NCBI GenBank assembly: GCA_002081555.1
Contig: MZNV01001761.1
Span: forward strand, 1-28,762
DNA: 28,762 nt
DNA from: Protostelium mycophagum
Lineage: Eukaryota > Evosea > Variosea > Protosteliida > Protosteliaceae
Direction of reading: 5' to 3'
In this document: in pieces, positions 1-10,065 of the stretch
Layout of the letters: the number at the start of each line of letters is the position of its first letter
Position numbering within the stretch: the first letter of the stretch is position 1
Notes under the pieces: generated by a model
Told to the model about the DNA's origin: nothing
What the model saw: the letters and a program-made list of their open reading frames with translations, nothing else
Databases searched by the model: none
Made by a program: the position numbers and the translations under genes

Positions 1-1
1 G

Positions 2-148
2 AACGTTGAGACGGACAATGGCAGCCACATACAAGCTCTTAAGGAAGAGTTGGAAAGAGCTAAAGAAGAAGGTCATGGTCTTCAGGAGGATATAGAGCAC
101 CACCTCCAGATCATCCGCCAGTTCTACACCAGTTTAAATGGTATTTGA
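2..148 (+). CDS. C-terminal exon of a coiled-coil protein (partial)
   Basis: The frame starting at base 2 is open to a TGA at 146-148 and gives about 48 residues rich in Glu, Lys, Leu and Gln (ALKEELERAKEEG, then IEHHLQIIRQFYTSLNGI). The charge and leucine spacing are those of a coiled coil. The gene enters from the left of the window, so its start, length and other domains are unseen. It converges on the adenosine deaminase gene that ends at 530. No family can be assigned from this tail alone. The reading frame is well supported by composition; the identity is unknown. Confidence 0.6.
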   Translation, partial: NVETDNGSHIQALKEELERAKEEGHGLQEDIEHHLQIIRQFYTSLNGI

Positions 149-529
149 AAATACATCGCCGGTGATAAAGGGTTGATCGTGAAGCACATTTGTTTGTTTC
201 TGGATGATCAGTCGTCTTTCTCCGCTCACTTCAAACGCGGTACATTGGGAGTAAATCTGAATTTAGAAGGATGATCTCAATAGATCGGTCTGCGGTGGCA
301 CCATTGTTCATAACCATACAACTGCGAGGGTTCTTTTTGCCGTTTTTCAAGATCAGCTCGACAAGAGCCTGTAGACTCCCAAGACTGGCTGGTGAACCCA
401 TCAAAGAGTTTCCGTTAGATGATTGGGATGATCGTCACTGTGATGTCATTTTTTGCGACGATCAAGCCTGATTCACCAACTCTGCACCATGAGACCAGCT
501 GATCCATCCATGAGAGACGTTGGCCGATT
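149..529. other. Intergenic stretch between two convergent genes
   Basis: About 380 bases lie between the end of the coiled-coil gene and the stop of the adenosine deaminase gene. A 66-codon open frame at 271-471 (+) shows no recognisable domain and no coding-like composition, so it is not called. The stretch probably holds the two 3' untranslated regions. Confidence 0.5.
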
Positions 530-534
530 TTATT
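529..534 (-). terminator. Poly(A) signal overlapping the adenosine deaminase stop
   Basis: The minus strand reads CAATAAAATC. The TAA is the stop codon of the deaminase and also the middle of a canonical AATAAA. The use as a poly(A) signal is inferred from sequence only. Confidence 0.45.
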
Positions 535-3154
535 GTCTATCTTTATATTCTCTGATGATTGTTTCGCAAAACTTGCTCCAGAGATCTTCAAAATGAGCCC
601 TTGCAGTTATCTTCTCCTGTTCGCTCATCAAGCTATGCTCTATGCTATTTCTTGCCAGTTGACCCGCTCCTAGCAGCCCTGTTATATCACTAGCAATCAA
701 AATCTGCCAAGAATGTCAACATTATATACAACCAAGTTTCGATATGATGATATCAACGATGAGCACATCGTTTTGAGGTTCTCCATGGTTGTGATCGTTC
801 TTTGTCTTTGAGAATTACCATTTGATGATTACCTGGAAGTAGTCGAAACTTAACCCAGAATTGGTGAAGATGGAAGGGTCATCTGTGTTGATGCACACGG
901 GGACATTATTCGCGAGAAGAGCAGGGAGGGGGTGGGTCAAAATGGTGGATGTCAACCTGTCAAATATTCACCCCAAAATCTCCACGTCATGAGAATGCGG
1001 TTGTAGACGCGTTTGTAGATGAGGCGATACCTCAACAGTTCGTTGGAGATGGGGCAGCATTCTACAGCAATCTTCTTTTCTCTGCACATTTGCATCAAGA
1101 GTGGGTGTTTATAGAGGGAGAATCCGTGACCTATTCTTTTTGTGTTCCAGGCAATAGCATCATATAAGTTGTTGTCGACCTTTGAACATTAACTTGAAGT
1201 ATGTGATGATGTTGTAAGACACATTTTAAGATGTTTTGGTATGTTTTTGTCGTTTACCTCTCCACCGTCTTGCGAAGTTTCACCGGCATGAAACACAAAA
1301 GGAATCTGCATTTCTAAGAATACTCGTGGAAATTTCCATGAAATCTCACCTCCACGCCCAATTTCTTCTGTCTGTTGACGAACCATAATAGTTCGTTTTC
1401 ATAGTATTTGAGACTATTTCCCTTGTCTTCCTGGCCGACCATATCAAAACCAGATATCAGTTCTGGGAATTTCAATTTGAGTTGGAGACAATTCTCCATC
1501 TGTTGGAGCATCGACGTTTTGTCGAGATTTCGCATCGTGACGAAAATGATCTTGAAGCCCCAAAATCTAAAAATAGATCTCAGAATTTCGGAGAAGTATT
1601 CGATTTTCCTCACGTCGATGTGCGCGTCTTCTTCTGCAATACATTTCTAAACACTTGCAGCCACCAATCGTGGCCTAATATGTCTTCACCTAAAGTAACA
1701 TGAATAAATTTTTCTTGGAAGATTCGGCGTTACAAATTTAAAGCGAAATTTCAGTGAAAATAAATTCAACAATTTTATAGAAGATCTGACCTCTTTCATT
1801 CGTCATCGTTTTTGAGATGAAGTTGACTCTGTATTCTTGGTAATAAATACCCTGCTCTTCTGCTCTCGCCAGATTCTCCAATAAATATCGTTCCAAGAAT
1901 GGACCGTGTAAGGTCATACCCCCTAATACCGTATAACATTTCTGAAATCTGCGAGTCTCAATGGAATGAGAATTATTGTCATCAGGATTTTAATATGTGA
2001 AGATCTGTCACCTCTGCCAGATCGCGTTAGGAGTAAGAAATCTCTTGTACGCATCTGTACACGTAAGTCACTCGAATCTACAACGATGTAGTCTCACCTG
2101 CTGGCGACAAGGTAATTGTAGAGTACAGCCACGCTATCATTCCGTAATGAGGTGAATTCTTGACCTGTCAACAATATGTCAGATTGACGCGTGTCATTTT
2201 GATATTTTGACACCTTCTCTCTTTCTTGTGGAGTCATGTGCAGCTTGTCGATGGATTCTTCACGGAACTCCTTCGGCATGAGCGACGATGCGATGTCTAA
2301 GGGAAACCATGTGCCAGGGACATATTCTTTAGACCACAAGATCATCCTGGACATGTCCTCTCCTCTCGCGAAGTTTTCGCGTAATGAGACCACCTGATGA
2401 TCATCAGATCTTGATGTGATCACTCGCAAATCATTGATTGCTGTTAGAATAGGTGGCGAAGCCGCAACACAGCGAAGCTTCTTCTCATTTTTATCATTGA
2501 CGGAGCGTCGGAGGCCTCAAAGTAATGAGCACTCACCTCCGTAATAGGTCGAGCAGCCACAAAGACGTCGATGAATAGTGGTGCATCCAGAAGATTATCA
2601 AAGGTGACCATCGGAGCGGAGGTGGAAATGCAAAATAAGGGATCCTCCATAGTCCAAGACAGTAATGTACTTGCGATGACTGATCCGTCAAAATGGATAT
2701 GCAGCTGACACGCTTTCGGCATCTGATTCAGTATTTGAAAGATGGGTGATTTATAGATCTGATCTCTGGCCGTATCAAACTGCATCCCGGGCATCATCGA
2801 CGCTGGGATCGATGCGGGGTCACATTTTTGCTTTCTATGTTCTACTTCTTTTCTGTGAGAAGCGTAATCGCCCACTCCTCTATCTTCCCACATTTCAGAT
2901 CTCTCTTTCGATCTAATATTGACGAAAATCTGAGCTGCCTCCTGCTCCATACGTTTCGCTTTTCTGATGGCCTCAGCATCGAAACGTAATGCATGTTCTC
3001 TATTGATCATATCTGTTCTCTTGGCTCTGAAAGCTTCTATAGAGTCGTAGGAATCCAGACTTGGTACATTTTTGTCCGTGATTTCATCGTGATCCTCCTC
3101 CCAACATTTCTTCAGTGAATCAACGACTGCATGAATTGTCCTCTTGAAGCTCAT
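530..3154 (-). CDS. ADGF/CECR1-type adenosine deaminase, many short introns
   Basis: Spliced by eye, the minus strand encodes an adenosine deaminase of the ADGF (CECR1/ADA2) type, which converts adenosine to inosine. The zinc and catalytic signatures appear in order: MPKACQLHIHFDGS (metal His-x-His) near 2700, the ADGF-typical GFDMVGQEDKG near 1440, FHAGETSQDGGE (catalytic Glu) near 1280, RIGHGFSLYKHP (metal His) near 1120, VECCPISNELL near 1050, and VCINTDDPSIF (metal Asp) near 880. The last exon carries RNSIEHSLMSEQEK and ends at TAA 530-532. The first Met in the opening exon is at 3154 (MSFKRTIHAVV). The frame stays open upstream to 3271 but has no earlier ATG. No signal peptide is visible although most ADGFs are secreted, so it is either cytosolic or has an unseen upstream exon. 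Exon joins near 1340 and 1750 are inferred from frame and GT-AG signals. Stop codon and AATAAA overlap. Confidence 0.88.
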
Positions 3155-3581
3155 GATTTGGAGGAGCTGAGCGGAAGAATGAGGATTCCTCAACCATTTC
3201 GCGGAGAAAGTCCGCGTCCTTTGTAGAAAGAGTTTTCCGCGGACACACTCATTCTTCTCTTTATCTTCCAAGTCGTCGACGAAATTTGGTCTTACTTCGC
3301 TGTTTGTGATTCACTCAAAGAAGAGTCATCTCGAGGCGAGAAGTGCGACTGGATGGAACAATTGATTTCGCTTTTTTTATTCGCGCAGGTTCGTCGATGG
3401 GATAGCCAATCATTATTTCAGGCCAATCTCGGTCAGTTGAGATTAGTCTCATTTTGCATCTATTAATAACATATAAAGAGAAGAATATTATTCATGATAA
3501 ATAATAATAAGAATTTTGAATGCTTTCTTTTCGCGCCTTCCTAAAAAATTGAAACAACAGTTTTCGAACAAAAGTGCCAAC
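3155..3581. promoter_or_regulatory. Divergent promoter region between deaminase and epoxide hydrolase
   Basis: About 430 bases separate the start codons of two divergently transcribed genes, so both promoters must lie here. The part from 3155 to 3271 is open in the deaminase frame but lacks an ATG. Around 3465-3530 the DNA is AT-rich with runs such as TAATAACATATAAAGAG, which includes a TATAAA at about 3472-3477 on the + strand, suitably placed for the hydrolase. No specific operator was recognised. Confidence 0.4.
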
Positions 3582-5581
3582 ATGGCAGCGACAACCATCC
3601 TCTTTCTCTTCTCGATCTTCTTAAGTGTCCTTTCTTCTGAAATCCGCCCTTTTAAGATTCAGGTGAGTGTGAACTTGATCAGATGGTGAATAATGAACAA
3701 AAGGTCTCCCAAGATGTTTTAGACGATCTCTCATATCGTTTAAATCATACAAGATTTCCTGATCAGATTCCAAATGCAGAATGGGAATATGGAATGAATC
3801 ACGACTTTTTGAGGGGTACGAATTGACCTTCTGAAGTCAGCTAAACTTTTCAGAAATGGTAGACTACTGGCAACATGAATACGACTGGAGAGCTCAAGAA
3901 GCAAAACTGAATGAATTCCCTCAGTTCGTCACTCAGGTGATCTCGACGATGATTTTCTTGATCACATTTTCTTCACAGTCATCACAGAAGCCATAGCTAC
4001 ATTTCAGATTTTTTCGTGCTCATACTGTTCAGATTGATGACGTGGATGTACACTTTATTCACGTCAAGTCATCCAGCCCAAAGACATCTTATCCTCTGCT
4101 AATGGTACACGGTTGGCCAGGATCTTTCATGGAGTGCACAAAAGTGATCCAATTGTACAGGGGTGAGACCGACTGATTTCGGACCAGTCTGAACGTTTTT
4201 CAGAGGAGAAAGAGGGCATTTCTTTTGATGTGGTATGTCCCAGTCTCCCAGGTTACGGTTTCTCAGGACACCCCCAACAGAAAAGTAAGTGAAATTTCCA
4301 CGACATTTCCACAACGGTCAAACTACAACGCTAAATATATTTTTTCAAAACCTGAATAAATTCTGCAATTTAACAAAACAGAGTTCAACACCGTCAAGAT
4401 CGCCGAAACATTTTCCAAATTGATGCAGAGACTGGGCTACAACGAGTACATCGCCCAAGGGGGCGATTGGGGTGGGATAATATCCATCAACATCGCAGAC
4501 GTCGACAAACAGCGTTGTAAAGGGATCCACCTCAACTTCTTCCCGTTTGCCGCACAGAACAAGGGATTTTTCGCCACCCTGCGGTACGTCTCGAATTTTC
4601 GCAGAAAATTCGTGGAGAATGCTCGGAAAACTCATGAAAAATTCAGTTGGGCCCTGTCAATCTCCAGCAGATGGATTGGAGGGGAGGACTATGACCATGG
4701 ATGGAACGGTCTCAAATTTTTGCTCCAAGAGACAGGATATATGCATATTCAGGCCACAAAGTCAGATACTTCTTTTCTGATTTCTGATTTCACTTTTAAA
4801 ACGGATTCAACTGCTTCCGTTTCAAAATTTGAAAATTGTTTCTGGCGCGAAAGATGCAAAAATGGAAGGAGATTAATTTGAGACAGGCCTGATACCGTTT
4901 CTGTGGCTCTGAATGATTCTCCTTCCGGGCTTGCCGCTTATATCCTCGAGAAATTTCACAGGTAATTCGCTGAAATCTCATCTGATTAATCTGACATCAT
5001 GACAGGTGGTCAGATTTACGTGGGAAAAAGCTGGAGGAGATCTACACCAAGGACGAATTATTGAATAATGTGATGATCTATTGGGTGGGAAAAAGCATCG
5101 GCAGCTCCATGAGGCTTTATTATGAGGAAATACAGAATTCTGGTGATAGATCTATGAAGGTAAGTGTCAATCATGTCAGGTTGACGCCTCAGATGTGGAG
5201 CATCTTTTGTTATTTGCGGCGCTTTGCGCAGCATGTGTGACAATGCCTCAATTGCAACTGAAAAATAGATATATTTTGCATTTGTTGGTGTTGTCAAAAC
5301 CGACCCATCCTGTGCGCTTCAGAAATGGATCTTGAGGCTGAGACGATCAGGACTTCTACATCCATCAACCCTCAGGCCTCATCCAATTCCCAAAAGAGGT
5401 GAGCTACCCAGCAAAATGGACAGTCGAGTATTACTTGAACTTGGTGCACTACACAAAGCACCACCAGGGCGGTCATTTTGCGGCCATGGAGGAGCCGGAA
5501 GTGCTCGCTGCTGATGTGAGGAAGTTCTTCAAAGTGGCAGAGATTGGGAGGAAAAAGGAGGCGCGAAAAGAAGAGCTATAA
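3582..5581 (+). CDS. Juvenile-hormone/microsomal-type epoxide hydrolase
   Basis: An alpha/beta-hydrolase of the microsomal epoxide hydrolase (EPHX1/JHEH) type, which opens epoxides to diols. The first exon (ATG 3582) codes for a hydrophobic N-terminal signal or anchor (ILFLFSIFLSVLSSE). The following exons give the family N-terminal domain, the oxyanion motif HGWPGS near 4110, the nucleophile elbow QGGDWGG near 4460 (catalytic Asp), the family hallmark IQATKPDTVSVALNDSPSG across an intron at 4750-4890, and the C-terminal HHQGGHFAAMEEPE with the catalytic His near 5470. The protein ends in RKEEL with stop at 5579-5581. KEEL is a KDEL-like ER retrieval tail, which fits a lumenal or ER-bound enzyme. 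Two joins are less certain: the acceptor near 5348 and an intron of about 63 nt starting near 4585. Intron 4285-4380 carries one copy of the CTACAAC word. Confidence 0.9.
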
Positions 5582-5824
5582 ATTCTTCTGATGGTACAAA
5601 TCAAATGATCGCATGTCTTGTGTTGTTATTCTCGTTTGCGCTGTTCGATATAATTTGTACGTGAAAATAGCCAATACATATGTCAAAATCAAAAGGCTCT
5701 CAACCAGCGCATCGTTTGACTGGACACCCAACTACAACGGACACTGAAATTTCACTTCGCGATTCGCAGATGTCAGGAAGATTCGATTTTTTGAGATGGT
5801 ATATCAACACCAACATCAACAAAT

Positions 5825-6686
5825 ATGATGAGCATCCTCTGGTCCTGTGTATTTTTCGCCCTTCTTACCAGCGCAATTAACCCAAAAAGTTGCGCAGATG
5901 TAAATTGTGGAGTGGGATCCTGCTGTCCAGACTCTTGGCTTGGCCCAGTCTGTTTTGACACAGCCAGATACAGCTGTCCTCTAGATACTGACGGTTTAGC
6001 CACCCTTTGTGGTGCAAAACTGAGCGCATGCTCAGGCATCTGTTTTGATGCCACTGTCTACAGGTACAGCAAAGTCAGAACATGACAGAACTAAAAAGTT
6101 GCAGCTGTGATAATGGCACCTTGAAGACCATTGTAAAGACATTACCTATCGTAAATCCAATCACCCCACCTGTACCAGCAGCCGGTTCAGTGCCACCAGA
6201 GGAGCCAACGCCTTCATCGAACAAAAATGAAATATAGAACTGAGTTTTCAAGTTTCGAGGGATGTTTGTTTGATACTTCAACTTTTTCGCAGCTCAGCAA
6301 ATACAAAAGAGGTTGTTCTTCTAATCGCCTCATCAACAGTCCGTTTGAAGTTGAATCAGACAAACCTAAATGGTCTTCATTTCCAAGATCATGTTGCCTC
6401 CAGCACATCCTTCGTTGAGTTCATCACTTTGGCATCACGCAACAGGACACTCGGCTGTGAATCCCCTGCCTCTGGGTCGCTCCGCCTTCCCACTGTAATT
6501 TGTATTTGTAATCACGAAATTTCCAGTTCCAAATGGAAATTGCACGATCCCAAATCTTGTGAACGCGGACAACTTTCAGAGGTAACCTGGAGATTCCCTC
6601 TTGTTACAGTCGACAATGTTCAATTACAAACTGGGAACGGTAAAAGTCTACAGACAATAACAATCCAGCACAGACACAAATTCTGA
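5825..6686 (+). CDS. Secreted Cys-rich protein, possible carbohydrate-binding type
   Basis: Exon 1 starts at ATG 5825 with a clear signal peptide (SILWSCVFFALLTSAI) and continues into a Cys-rich region with two related units, CFDTARYSC and CFDATVYSC; the second is completed across a 41-nt intron at 6064-6104. Such C-(F/Y)-D/N-x3-Y-x-C units recall extracellular matrix or carbohydrate-binding modules of protists, but this is only a resemblance. A Pro-rich linker (PITPPVPAAGSVPPEEP) follows. The terminal exon, about 6297-6686, encodes roughly 130 residues with several N-glycosylation sequons (NQT, NRT) and Cys pairs. The donor of the second intron could be any of several GT sites at 6150-6205, so the join is unresolved. 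Family unknown; secretion is well supported. Confidence 0.6.
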
Positions 6687-6757
6687 ACAACACAGACGAC
6701 AACAACACACGAAGGTAAATAGGAGATCGTGTCGCGTCACTGACTCGATCGTAGATC

Positions 6758-8677
6758 ATGTCTCAGAACAATGAATTTCCGATAGAGGGCAGCCATAACG
6801 CCGGTGAAGTCGATGCCTTCATCAACAGCGAACGTTTCGCCGGCATCATCCGCCCATACAATGGACATAAGGTCATCCAATTCAGACCTCCCGTCCCCAG
6901 AAGATACGCCTCCGATTACATGTCCAGAAAACTGTGGAAGTTACTGAAAGAGATGCAAGCTCAGAAGAAGGCCTCTTTCACTTTCGGCGCTCTGGATCCC
7001 GTACAAGTGGTGCAGATGGCACCATACCTCACTTCTATTTATGTCAGTGGCTGGCAGTGTTCCTCCACCGCCTCCACCTCTAACGAACCTGGACCAGATC
7101 TTGCCGGTGCGTAACCATTTCCCTCACATGATCTTCTCATAACGTGTAACAGACTACCCATATACCACCGTCCCAAACAAAGTCGATCAGCTGTTCAAAG
7201 CCCAAGAGTTTCACTCCAGAAAGCAGCAGTTTGAGAGGACCTCCATGACAAAAGATGAGAGACAGAAGAAGGCCCCAATCGATTTCATGAGACCCATCAT
7301 TGCCGACGGAGACACCGGACATGGAGGTCTCACCGCTGTCATGAAACTCACCAAGCTCTTTATAGAGTCTGGTGCTGCCGGTATCCATCTGGAAGATCAA
7401 AAGCCAGGAACAAAGAAGTGCGGACACATGGGTGGCAAGGTGATCAGCTCGTTGTAGATGGGTCAGAAAAATAACCGAAATTGCAGGTATTAGTCAGCAC
7501 CCAAGAGCACATAGACAGACTGGTCGCGGCCCGTTTCCAAGCCGATGTCTGTGGAGTTCCACTCATCTTGGTGGCACGTACTGATGCGGAGGCCGCCACG
7601 CTCTTAGACAACAACATGGACCCCAGAGATCACCCCTTCATCATCGGAACCACCAGTGACGGAAAGGAGGGCACGTACCCAAGCATCGTGGAGAAGGTTG
7701 GGAAATCTCATCGAAATTTCTGAATACTGAGCGTTGTAGATCTTGAAGCAGAAAGGCGATGCCAGAGCCTTGGAGCAGTGGAAGAGGGAGGCCAGAAGAC
7801 TGTCCAACCCCGATGCCCGCGCTCTCGCCGGTAAGATCTCATGAAGATACATGTCATGATGACACTTCTGACATGTGACAGCCAAGCTGGGGGTCAACGT
7901 CGACTGGTGCTGGGAGAGAGCCAGAGTCAGAGAAGGTAAAAACGAATGATCGATTTCTTTGGTAACGAGCTGACGTCACCAAGGTTACTACAGAATCCAA
8001 GGATCAGTGGACTATTGCATTGCCAGAGCCATCGCTTTCGCACCGTACTGTGATTTAATATGGATGGAGTCTGGTAAACCAGTTCTCAAGGAGGCAGAGC
8101 GCTTTGCTCATGAGGTTTGTATTCATCTCATCTACACTGTTGTAATGCAACACATGATAATGCCCCCAAAATCATCCTCAGACTTTCCAAGAAATTATAT
8201 ATGTGCAGATTTTCTGAGAAATTTCAGGTTTTGTCTGCAGTTCCAGGAAAGATGCTGGCCTACAATCTGTCACCCTCTTTCAACTGGGACGCCGCAGGGA
8301 TGAACGACACTGAGATCAGAGAGTTTATAGACAAACTCGCCGCCCTCGGATTTGTATGGCAGTTCATCACCTTGGCCGGGTTCCACGGAAACGCACTCGT
8401 GATAGATACTTTTGCCAAGGTGAGTTTTTGAAATTTGAATTCGAAATTTTGGCGAAAAAACTGAAAAAAACAGGCTTACTCTCAAGACAAGATGTTGGCA
8501 TACGTCAGAGACATTCAGAGAAAAGAAAGAGAATTTTCTGTCTCCACTTTGACCCACCAAAAATGGTCTGGAGCAGAGTTGGTCGATGGAGCTTTGGGAG
8601 TTGTGACCGGAGGAAAGTCTTCGACATTGGCTATGGGCCACGGTGTCACAGAAAAGCAATTCGCCAGTAAATTGTAA
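6758..8677 (+). CDS. Isocitrate lyase with peroxisomal targeting signal
   Basis: Isocitrate lyase cleaves isocitrate to succinate and glyoxylate, the first step of the glyoxylate cycle. The start at ATG 6758 and eight exons joined by small introns give about 500 residues, close to a normal eukaryotic stand-alone enzyme. Visible signatures: [31 protein letters not shown], the catalytic KKCGHMGGK (near residue 205), [22 protein letters not shown] and [10 protein letters not shown]. The protein ends in FASKL, a canonical PTS1, so import into peroxisomes is likely. It is not fused to malate synthase, unlike the nematode enzyme. No malate synthase lies in the window. Introns at 7440-7486 and near 7694-7739 contain or end with GTTGTAGAT. 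No active-site loss is seen. Confidence 0.95.
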
Positions 8678-8900
8678 TTGTAGTAAAATCGTTTCGAGTC
8701 ACTGCTCGTGTTTCTGTCAATTATTCAATGGCACAGTTGTTATTCAATATTGTACCGCAATAACCATAGCGTGATTTCACGGTTGCTTAACGTGCTGGAA
8801 GTTGAAGCTTTTTCTGTCGTGGCAATTCTTCGAAATTCAAATCACTTTCAGATAAAAAGGGGCGGAAATAGAAATTCGCAAACGGACAACAAACATCAAC

Positions 8901-9876
8901 ATGAAGACAGACGAAGCTTGGCATACGATTCTCGACACTCTTGGATTCACACCTGTGGAGGCCGATGCTGTTTTTCAAATCGCTCAGACATCGGGGATAG
9001 CAGCCGCGGCCATCGCCTCGAAAGTAGCTGTCGCCGTCGGATCATCAGCAGTGACCTCCGCATGTGCACCTGTAGTTGTGGGTGTTGCAACTGCTATATT
9101 TGTTGGTCTGGCAGTTGGTGGCTCCATATATTGGTACAAACAGAGGTAATTTGAACTCCAAGAGTGTTTGTTGAATTTGCATTCTGATCACAACAGTAAA
9201 TCACCAACACCTATGGATATGAAGGTCTTTTCTGATTTCATCCGCGAACATTTTGGCAAGATCTCAGCACCTTCCACGGACACTCTCGCCATAGCTTGTG
9301 GTATAACAGCTGGCGTCCTCTTTCCTGCCAGCGCCATCGGTCTTGTTGGTCTCGGAGGGGCTCTTGCCATCAAGAATGGGTTTTTCAAAAAGAAGAATCA
9401 GATCGAAACAAAGATCGCTGCAGGTGCGGCATCCATTCAATTTTATGGAAGATGTAGATGACTTTCGTTTGTTTCGTCCAAAGTTGATCAAAAACTTTAA
9501 ATGCGTTAAGAACGGTATTAAATCGGACACTTTGTGTACAAATAGTTTGAAGTTGTTCACACACTGCAATTAACAACTGATAAAAACAATCAAATTGTCG
9601 CAAGCACCATAATTTTACAAAAAATACAAAAAATACATGTTGGCGGCAGAACCTCAAAAAAATGCCCTTTGGTGCAGACTATCACTCACGCAGACAGAGG
9701 AACAGAAGCCGTTGGTTGGAAATGCCAAAGAAGAGAGCGAGATGTTTAAAAAGGCACTGGAATGTATATATGAAGACAAGAGAGGAGTGACCGAGCTGAA
9801 GAATGTTGCCTATGAGACAGATAGAGTGAACAGCACCAACCTCGTTGTGGAGGAGAAGCCGATCATCGTCGTATGA
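8901..9876 (+). CDS. Small Gly/Ala-rich membrane protein
   Basis: Three exons starting at ATG 8901 give about 210 residues. Exon 1 begins with a short polar part (DEAWHTILDTLGFTPVEAD) followed by two hydrophobic Ala/Val/Gly stretches, roughly 8980-9140, ending in YWYKQR. After an intron at about 9147-9195, exon 2 has another hydrophobic hairpin (IACGITAGVLFPASAIGLVG) and the basic stretch KKKNQIETK. A long intron (about 9423-9649) leads to a soluble, acidic tail (TEEQKPLVGNAKEESEMF) ending at 9874-9876. Glycine-zipper hydrophobic segments of this kind occur in membrane-inserting or mitochondrial proteins such as the IFI27/ISG12 group, but no real match was recognised. AATAAA follows at 9879-9884. 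Function unknown. Confidence 0.68.
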
Positions 9877-9878
9877 TG

Positions 9879-9884
9879 AATAAA
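9879..9884 (+). terminator. Poly(A) signal of the small membrane protein gene
   Basis: AATAAA sits two bases after the TGA stop at 9874-9876. Very short 3' untranslated regions appear typical of this window. Confidence 0.45.
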
Positions 9885-10065
9885 GAAGAGCGAATGAGCC
9901 TTGACTTTAGACCCGAGACATCACTGACACCTGGCATTTGTGCGTGTAATTTATTAAATACACCTTAATGTTACAAATGAGAAGAGTTTCCATGTTACAA
10001 AGAGGCACCTTAACTGCTACCTTCTCCGACAAAGGACGAAACTGGACACCCAGAAGACGGTCCTC

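Noticed and set aside
271-471. 66-codon open frame on the + strand
   Set aside because: No domain, no splice context, and it lies between two convergent gene ends. More likely 3' untranslated sequence.
4583-4605. A 21-nt intron in the epoxide hydrolase gene
   Set aside because: GTACGTCTCGAATTTTCGCAG is bounded by GT and AG but is probably too short. A 63-nt intron from the same donor to the AG before TTGGGCCC, or no intron, reads as well.
9264-9657. Minus-strand open frames of 90-101 codons across the small membrane protein gene
   Set aside because: They overlap well-supported + strand exons and an AT-rich intron and have no coding-like pattern.
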